42,403 nt of DNA from an uncultured Eubacteriales bacterium (GCA_910583765.1 CAJTYS010000002.1:117237-159639); one strand, 5' to 3'. Counted from the first letter of the stretch, positions 16,791 to 24,585 are shown. The notes: generated from the sequence alone by a model not told the origin. Translations and numbers: made by a program.

Positions 16791-17977
16791 TGGCAATCAG
16801 AGATAGAATGTCCGGAAACGAAGCCGTGGCAATGGCCATGAAACAAGTCAACCCGGATGTGATGGGAGCGTTCCCCATCACGCCCTCCACGGAGATCCCC
16901 CAGTATTTTTCTGAATACATAGCAAATGGACTGATAGACACAGAATTTATCGCCGTAGAATCAGAGCACAGCGCCATGTCCACCTGTATGGGAGCATCGG
17001 CTGCCGGAGCAAGGGCCATCACTGCCACTTCCTCCGCAGGACTGGCCCTCATGTGGGAACTGCTGTACGTAGCGGCTTCTGCGAGGCTGCCGATTTCCAT
17101 GGCAGTGGTCAACAGAGCCCTGTCCGGCCCGATCAACATCAACAACGACCATTCCGACTCCATGGGAGCCAGGGATTCCGGCTGGCTGCAGATGTACGCG
17201 GAAACCAACCAGGAAGCCTACGATAACTTTATCCAGGGCATCTTGATTTCCGAAGCCTGCAGGCTGCCGATCATGATTTGCCAGGATGGGTTCATCACCA
17301 GCCATGGCGTTTCCAACATCGAGCTGATCGAGGACGAAAAAGTGCGGGAATTCGTAGGCACCTATGAGCCGGAGGATTACCTGTTAAAGCATGAAAACCC
17401 GCTGGCCGTGGGACCTTACGGGATTTCTCCATATTATATGGAGGTAAAGCGGCAGCAGGCTCAGGCCATGAAAGACGCCATGCCAGTGATCATGGACGTG
17501 GCAGAAAAATTTGAAGACCTGACCGGCAGGAGCTATGGATTCTTTGAAGAATACATGATGGATGACGCAGAGGTGGCTCTGGTGATCATCGGCTCCAGTG
17601 CGGGAACTGGAAAAGAAGCAGTGGACAGACTGCGCGCAGAAGGCAAGAAAGTGGGACTCATCAAGCTGAGAGTCTTCCGTCCGTTCCCAAGGATTCCTCT
17701 TGCGGAAGCCATGTGTAAAGTAAAAGCCGTGGCCATCATGGACAAGGCAGAAAGCTTTTCCAACAGCGGCGGCCCTCTGTTCAACGAAGCGAGAAACTCC
17801 CTGTATGACCTGGAAAACAAGCCTTATGCCGTCAACTACATTTACGGTCTGGGAGGCAGGGACATTACTGTGGAAGATTTTTACGACATTTATCAGGATC
17901 TGTTTGTCATTTACGACAATGACGATCCGGGAGACGTTTATCGCTACATTGGTGTGAGAGATTCGAGGTTTAGATAA
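16790..17977 (+). CDS. 2-oxoacid:ferredoxin oxidoreductase, alpha subunit
   Basis: 395 residues. The N-terminal domain has DRMSGNEAVAMAMKQ, GAFPITPSTEIPQYF and EFIAVESEHSAMS, followed by RALSGPININNDHSDSMGAR, all typical of the alpha subunit that binds the pyrimidine ring of TPP and CoA. The C-terminal domain includes VALVIIGSSAGTGKEAVDRL. The ATG overlaps the stop of the delta gene by one base with GGAGG just upstream. Part of the four-gene operon under T-box control. Confidence 0.94.
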   Translation: MAIRDRMSGNEAVAMAMKQVNPDVMGAFPITPSTEIPQYFSEYIANGLIDTEFIAVESEHSAMSTCMGASAAGARAITATSSAGLALMWELLYVAASARLPISMAVVNRALSGPININNDHSDSMGARDSGWLQMYAETNQEAYDNFIQGILISEACRLPIMICQDGFITSHGVSNIELIEDEKVREFVGTYEPEDYLLKHENPLAVGPYGISPYYMEVKRQQAQAMKDAMPVIMDVAEKFEDLTGRSYGFFEEYMMDDAEVALVIIGSSAGTGKEAVDRLRAEGKKVGLIKLRVFRPFPRIPLAEAMCKVKAVAIMDKAESFSNSGGPLFNEARNSLYDLENKPYAVNYIYGLGGRDITVEDFYDIYQDLFVIYDNDDPGDVYRYIGVRDSRFR

Positions 17978-17978
17978 A

Positions 17979-18908
17979 ATGGCATATAATTTAAAAAAAG
18001 AAGTAGAAAAAAAAGAACGGCTGGCAGGTGGACACAGGCTCTGTGCGGGCTGTGGCGCAGGAATCGCGGTAAGAGGCGTTTTGCGGGCTTTGGAGCCGGA
18101 GGACAAAGCAGTCATCGCCAATGCCACCAGCTGCCTGGAAGTTTCCACCTTCATGTACCCGTATACAGCTTATGAAGACAGTTACATTCACACAGCTTTT
18201 GAAAACGCAGCCGCCACCCTCAGCGGCGCGGAAGCTGCGTACAAGGCCATGCAAAAGCGGGGAAAAATCAAGGATAATTTCAAATTCATCGCTTTTGGCG
18301 GTGACGGCGGAACTTACGATATCGGCCTGCAGTCCCTGTCCGGTGCCATGGAGCGAAACCACGACATGGTATATGTTTGCTATGACAACGAAGCTTATAT
18401 GAACACGGGGATCCAGCGGTCGTCTTCAACGCCTCGTTATGCGGATGCCACAACATCGCCGGTGGGCACGGTCAGCCCGGGAAAGATTCAGAACAAAAAA
18501 AACCTGACTGAGATCATCGCTGCTCACAATATCCCATATGCGGCCCAAACCACTTTCATCGGGAATTTCAAGGACCTTCACGAAAAGGCGCATAAAGCCA
18601 TCTACACAAAGGGCGCTTGCTTCCTCAATGTCCTGTCGCCGTGCCCGAGAGGATGGAGGTACGAAACGGAAGACCTGGCGGAAATCTGCCAGCTGGCCGT
18701 GGACACCTGCGTGTGGCCTCTGTATGAGATCGAAGATGGAAAGTGGCGGCTGACTTACGAGCCGAAGAAAAAGAAGCCAGTGGAAGAATTCCTGGCAAAA
18801 CAGGGCAGGTTCAAGCACATGTTCCGTCCAGGAAACGAATGGATGATCGAAAACACCCAGGAATATGTGGATCAGGAATGGCAGAAACTGCTGAAACGGT
18901 GCAAATAA
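17979..18908 (+). CDS. 2-oxoacid:ferredoxin oxidoreductase, beta subunit
   Basis: 309 residues. The TPP-binding subunit: HRLCAGCGAGIAVRGVL holds cluster/cofactor cysteines, and FIAFGGDGGTYDIGLQSL followed by YDNEAYMNTGIQRSSSTP is the TPP/Mg motif region (GDG ... N). LNVLSPCPRGW near residue 215 is also conserved in this family. Pyruvate and branched-chain enzymes are too similar here for a substrate call by eye. Starts two bases after the alpha stop. Last gene of the operon; a terminator-like hairpin follows at 19033. Confidence 0.94.
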   Translation: MAYNLKKEVEKKERLAGGHRLCAGCGAGIAVRGVLRALEPEDKAVIANATSCLEVSTFMYPYTAYEDSYIHTAFENAAATLSGAEAAYKAMQKRGKIKDNFKFIAFGGDGGTYDIGLQSLSGAMERNHDMVYVCYDNEAYMNTGIQRSSSTPRYADATTSPVGTVSPGKIQNKKNLTEIIAAHNIPYAAQTTFIGNFKDLHEKAHKAIYTKGACFLNVLSPCPRGWRYETEDLAEICQLAVDTCVWPLYEIEDGKWRLTYEPKKKKPVEEFLAKQGRFKHMFRPGNEWMIENTQEYVDQEWQKLLKRCK

Positions 18909-19228
18909 AAGGAATTGCTGATCCCTTTCCATATCAGCGAAAAAGAACAAAGTTGGATTCGTTGATTTTCGTTTAGCTGCGGACTTTGTGGATATGCCAG
19001 AAATGTAACCGGAACATATTTTCTACATAATGAAAAGCGCCTCGTCAACAGATAACGGGGCGCTTTTGCTGATGCGGAAAATGCCGGCAAAGGTTCCATT
19101 GAAAAGAGCCGCCAGGCAGTTCCTGTGTGATGTGATATGATACCTCTTAAGTAGACAATGGAAATAACCAAAATCTACTTAGGCGGTATATATCAATGTG
19201 GCCGGCATGCTGCCATTTTTCTATGCTG
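18909..19228. other. Intergenic region with terminator and an inverted repeat
   Basis: No gene seen. Holds the hairpin at 19033-19067. It also has an inverted repeat around 19147-19182, TAAGTAGA paired with TCTACTTA, followed by AGGCGGT and an ATG at 19196. This resembles the leader of an insertion-sequence transposase, but no transposase reading frame follows. Confidence 0.5.
19033..19067. terminator. Terminator hairpin after the oxidoreductase operon
   Basis: AAAAGCGCC (19033-19041) pairs with GGCGCTTTT (19059-19067) with an inner CGT/ACG. The arms end in A and T runs, so it can act in both directions, ending the operon on one side and the lysozyme transcript on the other. Confidence 0.7.
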
Positions 19229-19951
19229 TTACTTCCCTGTCAAAGCCACCCGTTGCAGTTTGGCAGCCAGCATCCTGCATTTTTCACGGTCCTTCAGATA
19301 GATCCCGTCTTTGAATCGATTCAGGTCCACATGGCCGTGGATCCCCTGGACTGCGCCTTTATCATCATACTGAAATCCCTGCCAGCGCCGCCATTTTCCA
19401 GTGGTCTGCGGCTTGCGCACCCCATACTCAGCGATCCACAACGGATAGCGGACAAGAGATTGATCCCATAGAACGCGCGCATCATAAACATTGGAATACA
19501 CGATTGGGCGGCATTTGGTCAATCGGCGCAGCTCCTGCAGGTAGGCTCTGGCAATGGCATTGGCCTCATCCCTGGAAAGGCCGGAAACTTGTTCAAAATC
19601 CATGGCCGGGCGGCATTCCATTTTCTTCGTATGAATCAGAGACGCGAAAAAACGGGCCTGCCTGCGGCCTTCCTTCACAGTTCTGGCGGTCACATAATGG
19701 TAGAAACCCACATCCAATCCGGCTCTTCTCGCTCCCCGATAGTTCCTCTCGAAATACGAATCCACGGAGCTTGAACCTTCCCCAGCCTTTATATAAACGA
19801 TCCTGATACCAGCGGCTTTTACCTGACGGTAGTTGATGCTGCCCTGCCACTGGCTGACATCGATCCCTCGGTGCTCCGCGGCGGCAAAGGCGGGCTGCGC
19901 CAGGGAAAGGCAGCATGCGAGCACAAGGATCATGCTCAAGATTTTCTTCAT
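19229..19951 (-). CDS. Secreted GH25 lysozyme (muramidase)
   Basis: 240 residues. Signal peptide: KK, then ILSMILVLACCLSLAQPAFA with an AxA site. The glycoside hydrolase 25 domain shows GIDVSQWQGSINYRQVK (catalytic-site Asp), IVYIKAGEGSS, VGFYHYVTA, PAMDFEQVSG and PLWIAEYGV, and ends with QGIHGHVDLNRF. It hydrolyses the beta-1,4 bond between MurNAc and GlcNAc in peptidoglycan. AGGAGG stands six bases before the ATG (minus strand, near 19960). One oddity is FQYDDKG where the family usually has WQY plus a small residue. Monocistronic. Confidence 0.92.
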   Translation of the reverse strand: MKKILSMILVLACCLSLAQPAFAAAEHRGIDVSQWQGSINYRQVKAAGIRIVYIKAGEGSSSVDSYFERNYRGARRAGLDVGFYHYVTARTVKEGRRQARFFASLIHTKKMECRPAMDFEQVSGLSRDEANAIARAYLQELRRLTKCRPIVYSNVYDARVLWDQSLVRYPLWIAEYGVRKPQTTGKWRRWQGFQYDDKGAVQGIHGHVDLNRFKDGIYLKDREKCRMLAAKLQRVALTGK

Positions 19952-20043
19952 GTCAATTCCTCCTACTGATTCATGGTATGCGCAGGATTGGAAAAGGGAT
20001 ACTTCGCGGCAAGAATAGGCGTGTTGAACTAGAACGGTCAGCT

Positions 20044-20133
20044 GCTTGCCATTTCCCAGCCAGGATGTTAGAATAAACCCATGGAAAAGGGGAAATTCAG
20101 AAAGGACGGGAGAGAAACATGGCCAGAGTCATC
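20044..20133 (+). repeat. Repeated promoter/leader, copy 1
   Basis: The 90 bases 20044-20133 match 42314-42403 with only two differences. They cover the promoter, the leader, AAAGGACGGGAGAG and the first five codons of an AAA-ATPase-like gene in both places. Confidence 0.9.
20046..20074 (+). promoter_or_regulatory. Promoter of the AAA-ATPase-like gene at 20119
   Basis: TTGCCA (20046-20051), 17 bp, TAGAAT (20069-20074). Conserved at 42316-42344 before the next family member. Confidence 0.65.
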
Positions 20134-21831
20134 AGCATCGGGCGGCAGGATTTTGAAAAGATGCGGGAAAGAAACAATTTTTACGTGGACAAAACCCATT
20201 TCATCAAGGAATGGTGGGAAGGGGACGATGAAGTGACGCTCATCGCCCGACCAAGGCGGTTCGGAAAGACCTTGAACATGAGCATGATGGAAAAGTTTTT
20301 TTCCACGGATTATAAGGACAGAGGCGACCTGTTCGAGGGGCTTTCCATCTGGGAGGAGGAAAAGTTTCGGGAGCTGCAGGGGACCTATCCGGTGATCTTC
20401 CTCAGCTTAGCTAACGTGAAAGCCACGAATTACGAAGACATGTACGAAGGAGTCTGCCAGGCCCTGACCGATCTCTATGACGAGCATCGTTACTTGCTGG
20501 AAAGCGGCTCGATGTCAGAAGAGGGACGAGACTATTTTCGGAGCGTTTCCGACCACATGGGGGAAGGCACGGCGATCATGGCCCTCCACAGACTGTCCAA
20601 ATTCCTGCATGATCACCATGGAAAGAAAGCCATCATTCTGTTGGACGAATACGACACGCCCATGCAGGAAGCCTTTGCCTGCGGCTATTGGGAGGAAATG
20701 GCGGTGTTCATCAGACGCTTTTTCAACTCTGCTTTCAAGACCAACCCGTATTTGGAGCGAGCGATCATGACCGGCATCACCAGGGTCAGCAGGGAATCGA
20801 TTTTTTCGGACCTGAACAACCTGACGGTGGTGACCACCACTTCCAGCGAATACGCGGACTGCTTCGGCTTCACGGAGGAAGAAGTTTTCGCCGCCTTGGA
20901 TGAACAGGGACTGTCGGACAAAAAACAGGAAGTGAAAGATTGGTACGATGGCTTCACCTTCGGGAAAAAAACGGACATTTACAATCCCTGGTCCATCACC
21001 AACTACTTGAAAAGACGGGAGGCGGGCGCTTACTGGGCCAATTCCAGCTCCAACGGATTGGTCAGCAAGCTGATCCAGGAAGGGAGCAAAACGATCAAAC
21101 TGGACTTTGAACGGCTGCTGAGGGGAGAGACTTTGGAAACGGAAATCGATGAGCAGATCGTGTACAGGGAGCTGGATGAAAACGAAGCAGCCATCTGGAG
21201 TTTGCTTTTGGCCAGCGGATATTTGAAGGTGGCCAGCCGAAAAGAGGGTATGGACGGACTTCAATATGAACTGGCGCTGACCAATCAGGAAGTGCGGCGT
21301 ATGTTCCGCTCCATGGTGCGGAGATGGTTTCGGCAAGGCTCTTCTAATTACAACGACTTTATTAAATCGCTGCTTTCCAATGATTTGAGAGCCATGAACG
21401 CTTACATGAACAGGGTGACGTTAACCACATTCAGTTATTTTGACACGGGGAAACAGCCCTCCAAATCAGAGCCGGAACGCTTTTTCCATGGCTTTGTCCT
21501 CGGTTTGATGGTGGATTTGGAGGAACGTTACGTATTGACGTCCAATCGGGAAAGCGGGTATGGCAGATACGACGTGATGCTGGAGCCGAAGACTGCGGGA
21601 GATGACGGGATGATCCTGGAATTCAAGGTCCATGACCCTGAAACCGAGAAAACATTGGAAGAAACAGCACAGGCGGCCCTGGCCCAGATCGAAGAAAAAC
21701 AATACGCTGCCACATTGGAAGCCAAGGGCGTGGCAGCGGAGAGGATACGGAAATACGGATTCGCCTTTGAAGGAAAAAACGTGATGATTCTGGAAGGAAA
21801 GAAGGTGGATGGCGGCAGAGAAATCTCGTAA
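20119..21831 (+). CDS. AAA-ATPase-like protein with C-terminal PD-(D/E)XK nuclease-like domain
   Basis: 570 residues, the same length as the homologue at 12225 and alike from end to end. Walker A-like RPRRFGKT (44-51), Walker B IILLDEYDTPMQEA, MTGITRVSRESIFSDLNN, and the nuclease-like end GRYDVMLEPK with MILEFKV. A GGGAGAG site precedes the ATG. The coding sequence is richer in GC at third positions than the 12225 copy, so the two are not a recent duplication even though the family is repeated. A further copy begins at 42389 behind the same leader. Function unknown. Confidence 0.88.
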   Translation: MARVISIGRQDFEKMRERNNFYVDKTHFIKEWWEGDDEVTLIARPRRFGKTLNMSMMEKFFSTDYKDRGDLFEGLSIWEEEKFRELQGTYPVIFLSLANVKATNYEDMYEGVCQALTDLYDEHRYLLESGSMSEEGRDYFRSVSDHMGEGTAIMALHRLSKFLHDHHGKKAIILLDEYDTPMQEAFACGYWEEMAVFIRRFFNSAFKTNPYLERAIMTGITRVSRESIFSDLNNLTVVTTTSSEYADCFGFTEEEVFAALDEQGLSDKKQEVKDWYDGFTFGKKTDIYNPWSITNYLKRREAGAYWANSSSNGLVSKLIQEGSKTIKLDFERLLRGETLETEIDEQIVYRELDENEAAIWSLLLASGYLKVASRKEGMDGLQYELALTNQEVRRMFRSMVRRWFRQGSSNYNDFIKSLLSNDLRAMNAYMNRVTLTTFSYFDTGKQPSKSEPERFFHGFVLGLMVDLEERYVLTSNRESGYGRYDVMLEPKTAGDDGMILEFKVHDPETEKTLEETAQAALAQIEEKQYAATLEAKGVAAERIRKYGFAFEGKNVMILEGKKVDGGREIS

Positions 21832-22045
21832 ACCCTTTTTATGCCTGTTTTCCGCTTCTAAAGCGAAAGCTGCAGAATAGTCGGAACAGAGTAGCGCTGC
21901 GATTGGAAAACCTGCTTGAACTCTTGATGGAGCAGGGATAGTGAGACACTGTGATTTGAAAGCCTGCCTAGACCCGCAAAAGGGATTCGGGCAGGCTTAG
22001 CATTTTTTTGAGAAAATTTTAGAACCATAAAGATTGATCTTGATT
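21832..22045 (+). terminator. Terminator region after the AAA gene
   Basis: A hairpin AAGCCTGCC (21960-21968) with GGCAGGCTT (21990-21998) is followed by CATTTTTTT ending at about 22009. The remaining bases show no gene. Confidence 0.75.
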
Positions 22046-22090
22046 TTGTGCGTCACCTCGGTTTCATATAGAATATTTGCATACAAATAT
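22046..22090 (+). promoter_or_regulatory. Recombinase promoter with overlapping palindrome
   Basis: TTGTGC (22046-22051), 17 bp, TAGAAT (22069-22074). A perfect inverted repeat ATATTTG-CATA-CAAATAT (22073-22090) covers the end of the -10 box and the expected start point. This is the position of an autorepressor operator. Confidence 0.5.
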
Positions 22091-22110
22091 GTAGAGACTG
22101 GAGGTATAAA

Positions 22111-22758
22111 ATGGGAGCAATATACGGATATGCGCGGGTAAGCGCACGAGATCAGAAGGAAGATCGGCAAATGATGGCGTTAAAGGGAGTTCCGGTCAGA
22201 GAGGAAAACATTTATCTGGACAGGCAGTCAGGAAAAGACTTTAATCGGCCCATGTATCAGCGGCTTTTGAAAAAACTGCGGCCTGATGATCTGCTATACA
22301 TAAAGAGCATCGACCGCCTAGGCAGAGATTACGAGGAAATTTTAAAGCAATGGCGAGTGTTGACAAAAGAAAAGAGCATTGACATTGTGGTACTTGATAT
22401 GCCGCTTTTGGACACGAGGCGAGGAAAAGATTTGATCGGAACATTTCTCAGCGATATCGTACTGCAGATCTTGTCGTTTGTCGCAGAAAACGAACGGAAA
22501 AACATCAAAGCACGACAAAAGGAAGGGATCATCGCGGCGCAGAAAAGAGGCGTGAAATTTGGCCGCCCAAGGAAAGAACTGCCGCCTGCTTTTAAAGATG
22601 CCTATCAGGATTGGCTTTCAGGAAAACTGCTGACAAAACAGGCGGCGGAGTTATGCGGCATGTCTGTGTCCACCTTTTACCGTAGGGCTAGAGAACGCAA
22701 AACAGCCCAAGATGAGGCAAGTTCCGAAGATCTGAATAAAAAAAGAGTACACTTTTAG
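22111..22758 (+). CDS. Serine recombinase, Hin/Pin invertase-resolvase type
   Basis: 215 residues. The N-terminal catalytic domain begins IYGYARVSARDQKEDRQ with the nucleophile at Ser11. It continues with DRQSGKDFNRPMYQRLL, SIDRLGRDYEEIL, and the E-helix region FVAENERKNIKARQKEGI. The C-terminal DNA-binding domain is a resolvase helix-turn-helix (GRPRKELPP ... LTKQAAELCGMSVSTFYRRA). This is the order of DNA invertases and resolvases; it is not the MerR-first order of IS607 TnpA. GGAGG is at 22100-22104. The last codons (KKRVHF) are written in a degenerate copy of the palindromic site found twice just downstream. Those sites make an inversion function likely. Confidence 0.92.
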   Translation: MGAIYGYARVSARDQKEDRQMMALKGVPVREENIYLDRQSGKDFNRPMYQRLLKKLRPDDLLYIKSIDRLGRDYEEILKQWRVLTKEKSIDIVVLDMPLLDTRRGKDLIGTFLSDIVLQILSFVAENERKNIKARQKEGIIAAQKRGVKFGRPRKELPPAFKDAYQDWLSGKLLTKQAAELCGMSVSTFYRRARERKTAQDEASSEDLNKKRVHF

Positions 22759-22759
22759 A
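22739..22759. repeat. Degenerate third palindromic site
   Basis: AAAAGAGTACACTTTTAGA resembles the two sites downstream, with AC at the centre, but both arms are imperfect and it codes for the end of the recombinase. Confidence 0.5.
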
Positions 22760-22774
22760 AACGTGACATTTGTT

Positions 22775-22794
22775 TCAAAAAGTGTACTTTTTAA
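22775..22794. promoter_or_regulatory. Putative recombinase crossover site A (centre GT)
   Basis: TCAAAAAGT, then GT, then ACTTTTTAA: a nearly perfect 20-bp inverted repeat with a 2-bp centre. A 2-bp centre is the overlap length cut by serine recombinases. The centre reads GT here and AC in site B. Confidence 0.65.
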
Positions 22795-22823
22795 TTTTTT
22801 GTTCCAATAATTATCTCGACAAC

Positions 22824-22852
22824 ATAGTATCAAAACTTTAGTACTTTTTCAA
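22824..22852 (-). promoter_or_regulatory. Minus-strand promoter inside the putative invertible segment
   Basis: On the minus strand TTGAAA (22852-22847), exactly 17 bp, and TACTAT (22829-22824). It now fires leftward, toward the 3' end of the recombinase. If the segment between sites A and B is flipped, it would lie at about 22842-22870 facing the TnpB-like gene, with a leader of roughly 58 nt. Confidence 0.65.
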
Positions 22853-22899
22853 CTATTTTTTAATGATTTATGTCTTTCCTTATGATTTTTACAGTCTGT

Positions 22900-22919
22900 T
22901 CAAAAAGTACACTTTTTGA
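22900..22919. promoter_or_regulatory. Putative recombinase crossover site B (centre AC)
   Basis: TCAAAAAGT, AC, ACTTTTTGA: perfect 9-bp arms around a 2-bp centre. The centre is the reverse complement of that in site A, so recombination between A and B should invert the 125 bp between them. Confidence 0.65.
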
Positions 22920-22934
22920 TGGTTAGGATAAAAA

Positions 22935-24251
22935 ATGCGACCACAGACAATATGCAAGACTGTTCATCAATACAATAAATATCCTGTTTCACAGGCAGAT
23001 ATGAACAGGCTGATAGAAATCGCAGAAGGCTATAAAAACGTGAAAAATTATGTGTATGCACGATTTGGCGGCATAAAAAGCCTGGCGAAACTCTATCCAG
23101 GGTATACGATTCAGAATGAAATGACAAAGAGCAGTCTGCGGCAAAAGATGGGTCTGCCGGCAGTGTACTTTTATCTAGCGATTTTCGATGCTTTGGCAGA
23201 TATTAAGAGTCAGTGGACTAAGACAAAATCAAAGATCATGAAGCTGGTGGGAAAAAACGAAAACCTGACGGCAGAAGAAAAGCATTATATTCGTTTCGCG
23301 TTGAATGTCAATAATGTGTTTGAAGCTGTGCTCAACGAGCATCCTGTGGGGAAATTACCTGCGGATATCAAAAGACAGTACAAAATACTGGCAGGGGCCG
23401 TGGAAGAAGAAAAACTGAGACGGTATATCTGCCGTCAGGTGAGAAAGCACAAATGTCAGATGAGAACGGATGCAGCACCGGGTTTTTCGGCAAGCGAGCG
23501 GGCATATCGCTACGATGATGGTGGGATCCATATTTCCACAAAAGAACCGAGAAAGCGGGTGTTTATCCCACTGACAGACACAAATCAGTACCAGCGGCAG
23601 CTGTATGTTAAGTTGTTTCCAAAGGAAAACCGTATTGAAATCAGAGTTCCAGTGAATGTCAAAGTGCGAGCGCATCCAGATTATATAAATCGAATTGGCA
23701 TTGCGTTTGGCATGAAGACCATGCTGACAACGGATGGGGGGCATGATTACGGGGCGGAACTGGGAAATTTACACTATGAGTACGCCAACTGGATGCGTAC
23801 ACAGACAAGCCGTTATAACAGAAACAGAGCTGCGAATCCCGGACGCAGAAAATATCATGTGGAAAAGAACCGTTATGAAGAGCGACTGCATAGCTATATC
23901 AATCAGGAGTTGAACCGCTTTTTTCGAAGGGAAAAGCCAAAAGTGGTGTACATGGTGAAACTTCCAAAGCCAAAGGCACAGACTGGGAACAAACGGAGCA
24001 ACCATTATCTGAGCATGTGGCAAAGAGGCTATATCCGAAAACGATTTCTTCAAAAATGTGTGGAAAATGCAGTGGATGTCATTGAAGTGCTGGGAAAAGA
24101 CATCAGTAGGGAGTGCAGTGCGTGCGGAGGCATGGGCACAAAAGAAAAAGGCGTTTACGTTTGCGAGTCATGTGGCCACAAAGAAAAGGAAAAGGTCAAT
24201 ACTGCGAGAAATATAAAAAATCGCGGGGAGACTGGAATGATTTTGAACTAA
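22935..24251 (+). CDS. Nuclease-dead TnpB-like protein (RuvC catalytic acids all lost)
   Basis: 438 residues aligning to TnpB/OrfB of IS605 and IS607 elements. The RuvC-I motif usually GIDLG reads GIAFGMK (Ala257). The RuvC-II Glu usually in VVEDL is Met340 (KVVYMVKLPK). The RuvC-III Asp usually in DRDVNAAINI is Lys420 (KEKVNTARNI). The zinc ribbon is intact: C394, C397, C410, C413. The ORF is full length with no stop or frameshift, so loss of the three acids looks selected, as in TldR-type TnpB derivatives that act as RNA-guided repressors. The start has only a weak AGGA site. It sits right after the putative invertible promoter and would be poorly expressed in this orientation. Confidence 0.85.
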   Translation: MRPQTICKTVHQYNKYPVSQADMNRLIEIAEGYKNVKNYVYARFGGIKSLAKLYPGYTIQNEMTKSSLRQKMGLPAVYFYLAIFDALADIKSQWTKTKSKIMKLVGKNENLTAEEKHYIRFALNVNNVFEAVLNEHPVGKLPADIKRQYKILAGAVEEEKLRRYICRQVRKHKCQMRTDAAPGFSASERAYRYDDGGIHISTKEPRKRVFIPLTDTNQYQRQLYVKLFPKENRIEIRVPVNVKVRAHPDYINRIGIAFGMKTMLTTDGGHDYGAELGNLHYEYANWMRTQTSRYNRNRAANPGRRKYHVEKNRYEERLHSYINQELNRFFRREKPKVVYMVKLPKPKAQTGNKRSNHYLSMWQRGYIRKRFLQKCVENAVDVIEVLGKDISRECSACGGMGTKEKGVYVCESCGHKEKEKVNTARNIKNRGETGMILN

Positions 24252-24585
24252 TATCCGCCAAACTTGACTGGGCAAAACAATGCCACAAATTTATGAAAGA
24301 GATGGAAAAGGAATCTAAAAATGCTGGCATAGATAAATCGCGTCTTGAAGGCGAGGTTTTACCGATAGGGACTATGCGCTGCGTTTATGATGATAAAAAC
24401 AACAAAACGGCATTAGAAGGTGGTTCTTCTGTTAGGGGAATCGCGCATTGGGTAGGCCAAGACCTTGGGAACACGGGAAGCTGTGATGTACTGGGGAGCG
24501 AAGCGGAAATCTCCGCATCATCTTTTTCAGCCATGAAGAAGATGACCAATATGCCTTATTTTATAACGTAGCATGGCACTTCATA
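24252..24585 (+). other. Region 3' of the TnpB-like gene, candidate guide-RNA locus
   Basis: In TnpB systems the guide RNA scaffold overlaps the 3' end of the gene and runs past it. Here about 330 bp contain no convincing gene. A GC-richer structured part (about 24415-24527) includes CCAAG/CTTGG near 24460. It ends with a hairpin GATG ... GCGGA-AATC-TCCGC-ATC (24484-24518) followed by TCTTTTT, which looks like a terminator. A 152-codon open frame crosses this area, but its first 40 codons are out-of-frame readings of the TnpB-like gene. Scaffold and guide borders cannot be set by eye. Confidence 0.4.

Noticed and set aside
19147..19198. Insertion-sequence 5' end (inverted repeat TAAGTAGA/TCTACTTA with RBS-like AGGCGGT)
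   Set aside because: No transposase frame follows and the second end was not found, so it is mentioned only as a possible remnant.
22858..22886. Plus-strand promoter (TTTTAA, 17 bp, TATGAT) for the TnpB-like gene in the present orientation
   Set aside because: The -35 box matches only three of six consensus bases, clearly weaker than the minus-strand promoter. It cannot be excluded as a low basal promoter.
22111..24251. Recombinase plus TnpB-like pair as an ordinary IS607 element
   Set aside because: IS607 TnpA has its DNA-binding domain first, whereas this recombinase is catalytic-domain first like Hin/Pin. The TnpB-like protein is also catalytically dead and the palindromic sites lie between the two genes, not at element ends.
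24113..24571. 152-codon plus-strand frame overlapping the end of the TnpB-like gene
   Set aside because: Its first part is the shifted reading of the zinc-ribbon region, and the rest lacks a ribosome binding site and recognisable domains. The structured RNA reading fits the position better.
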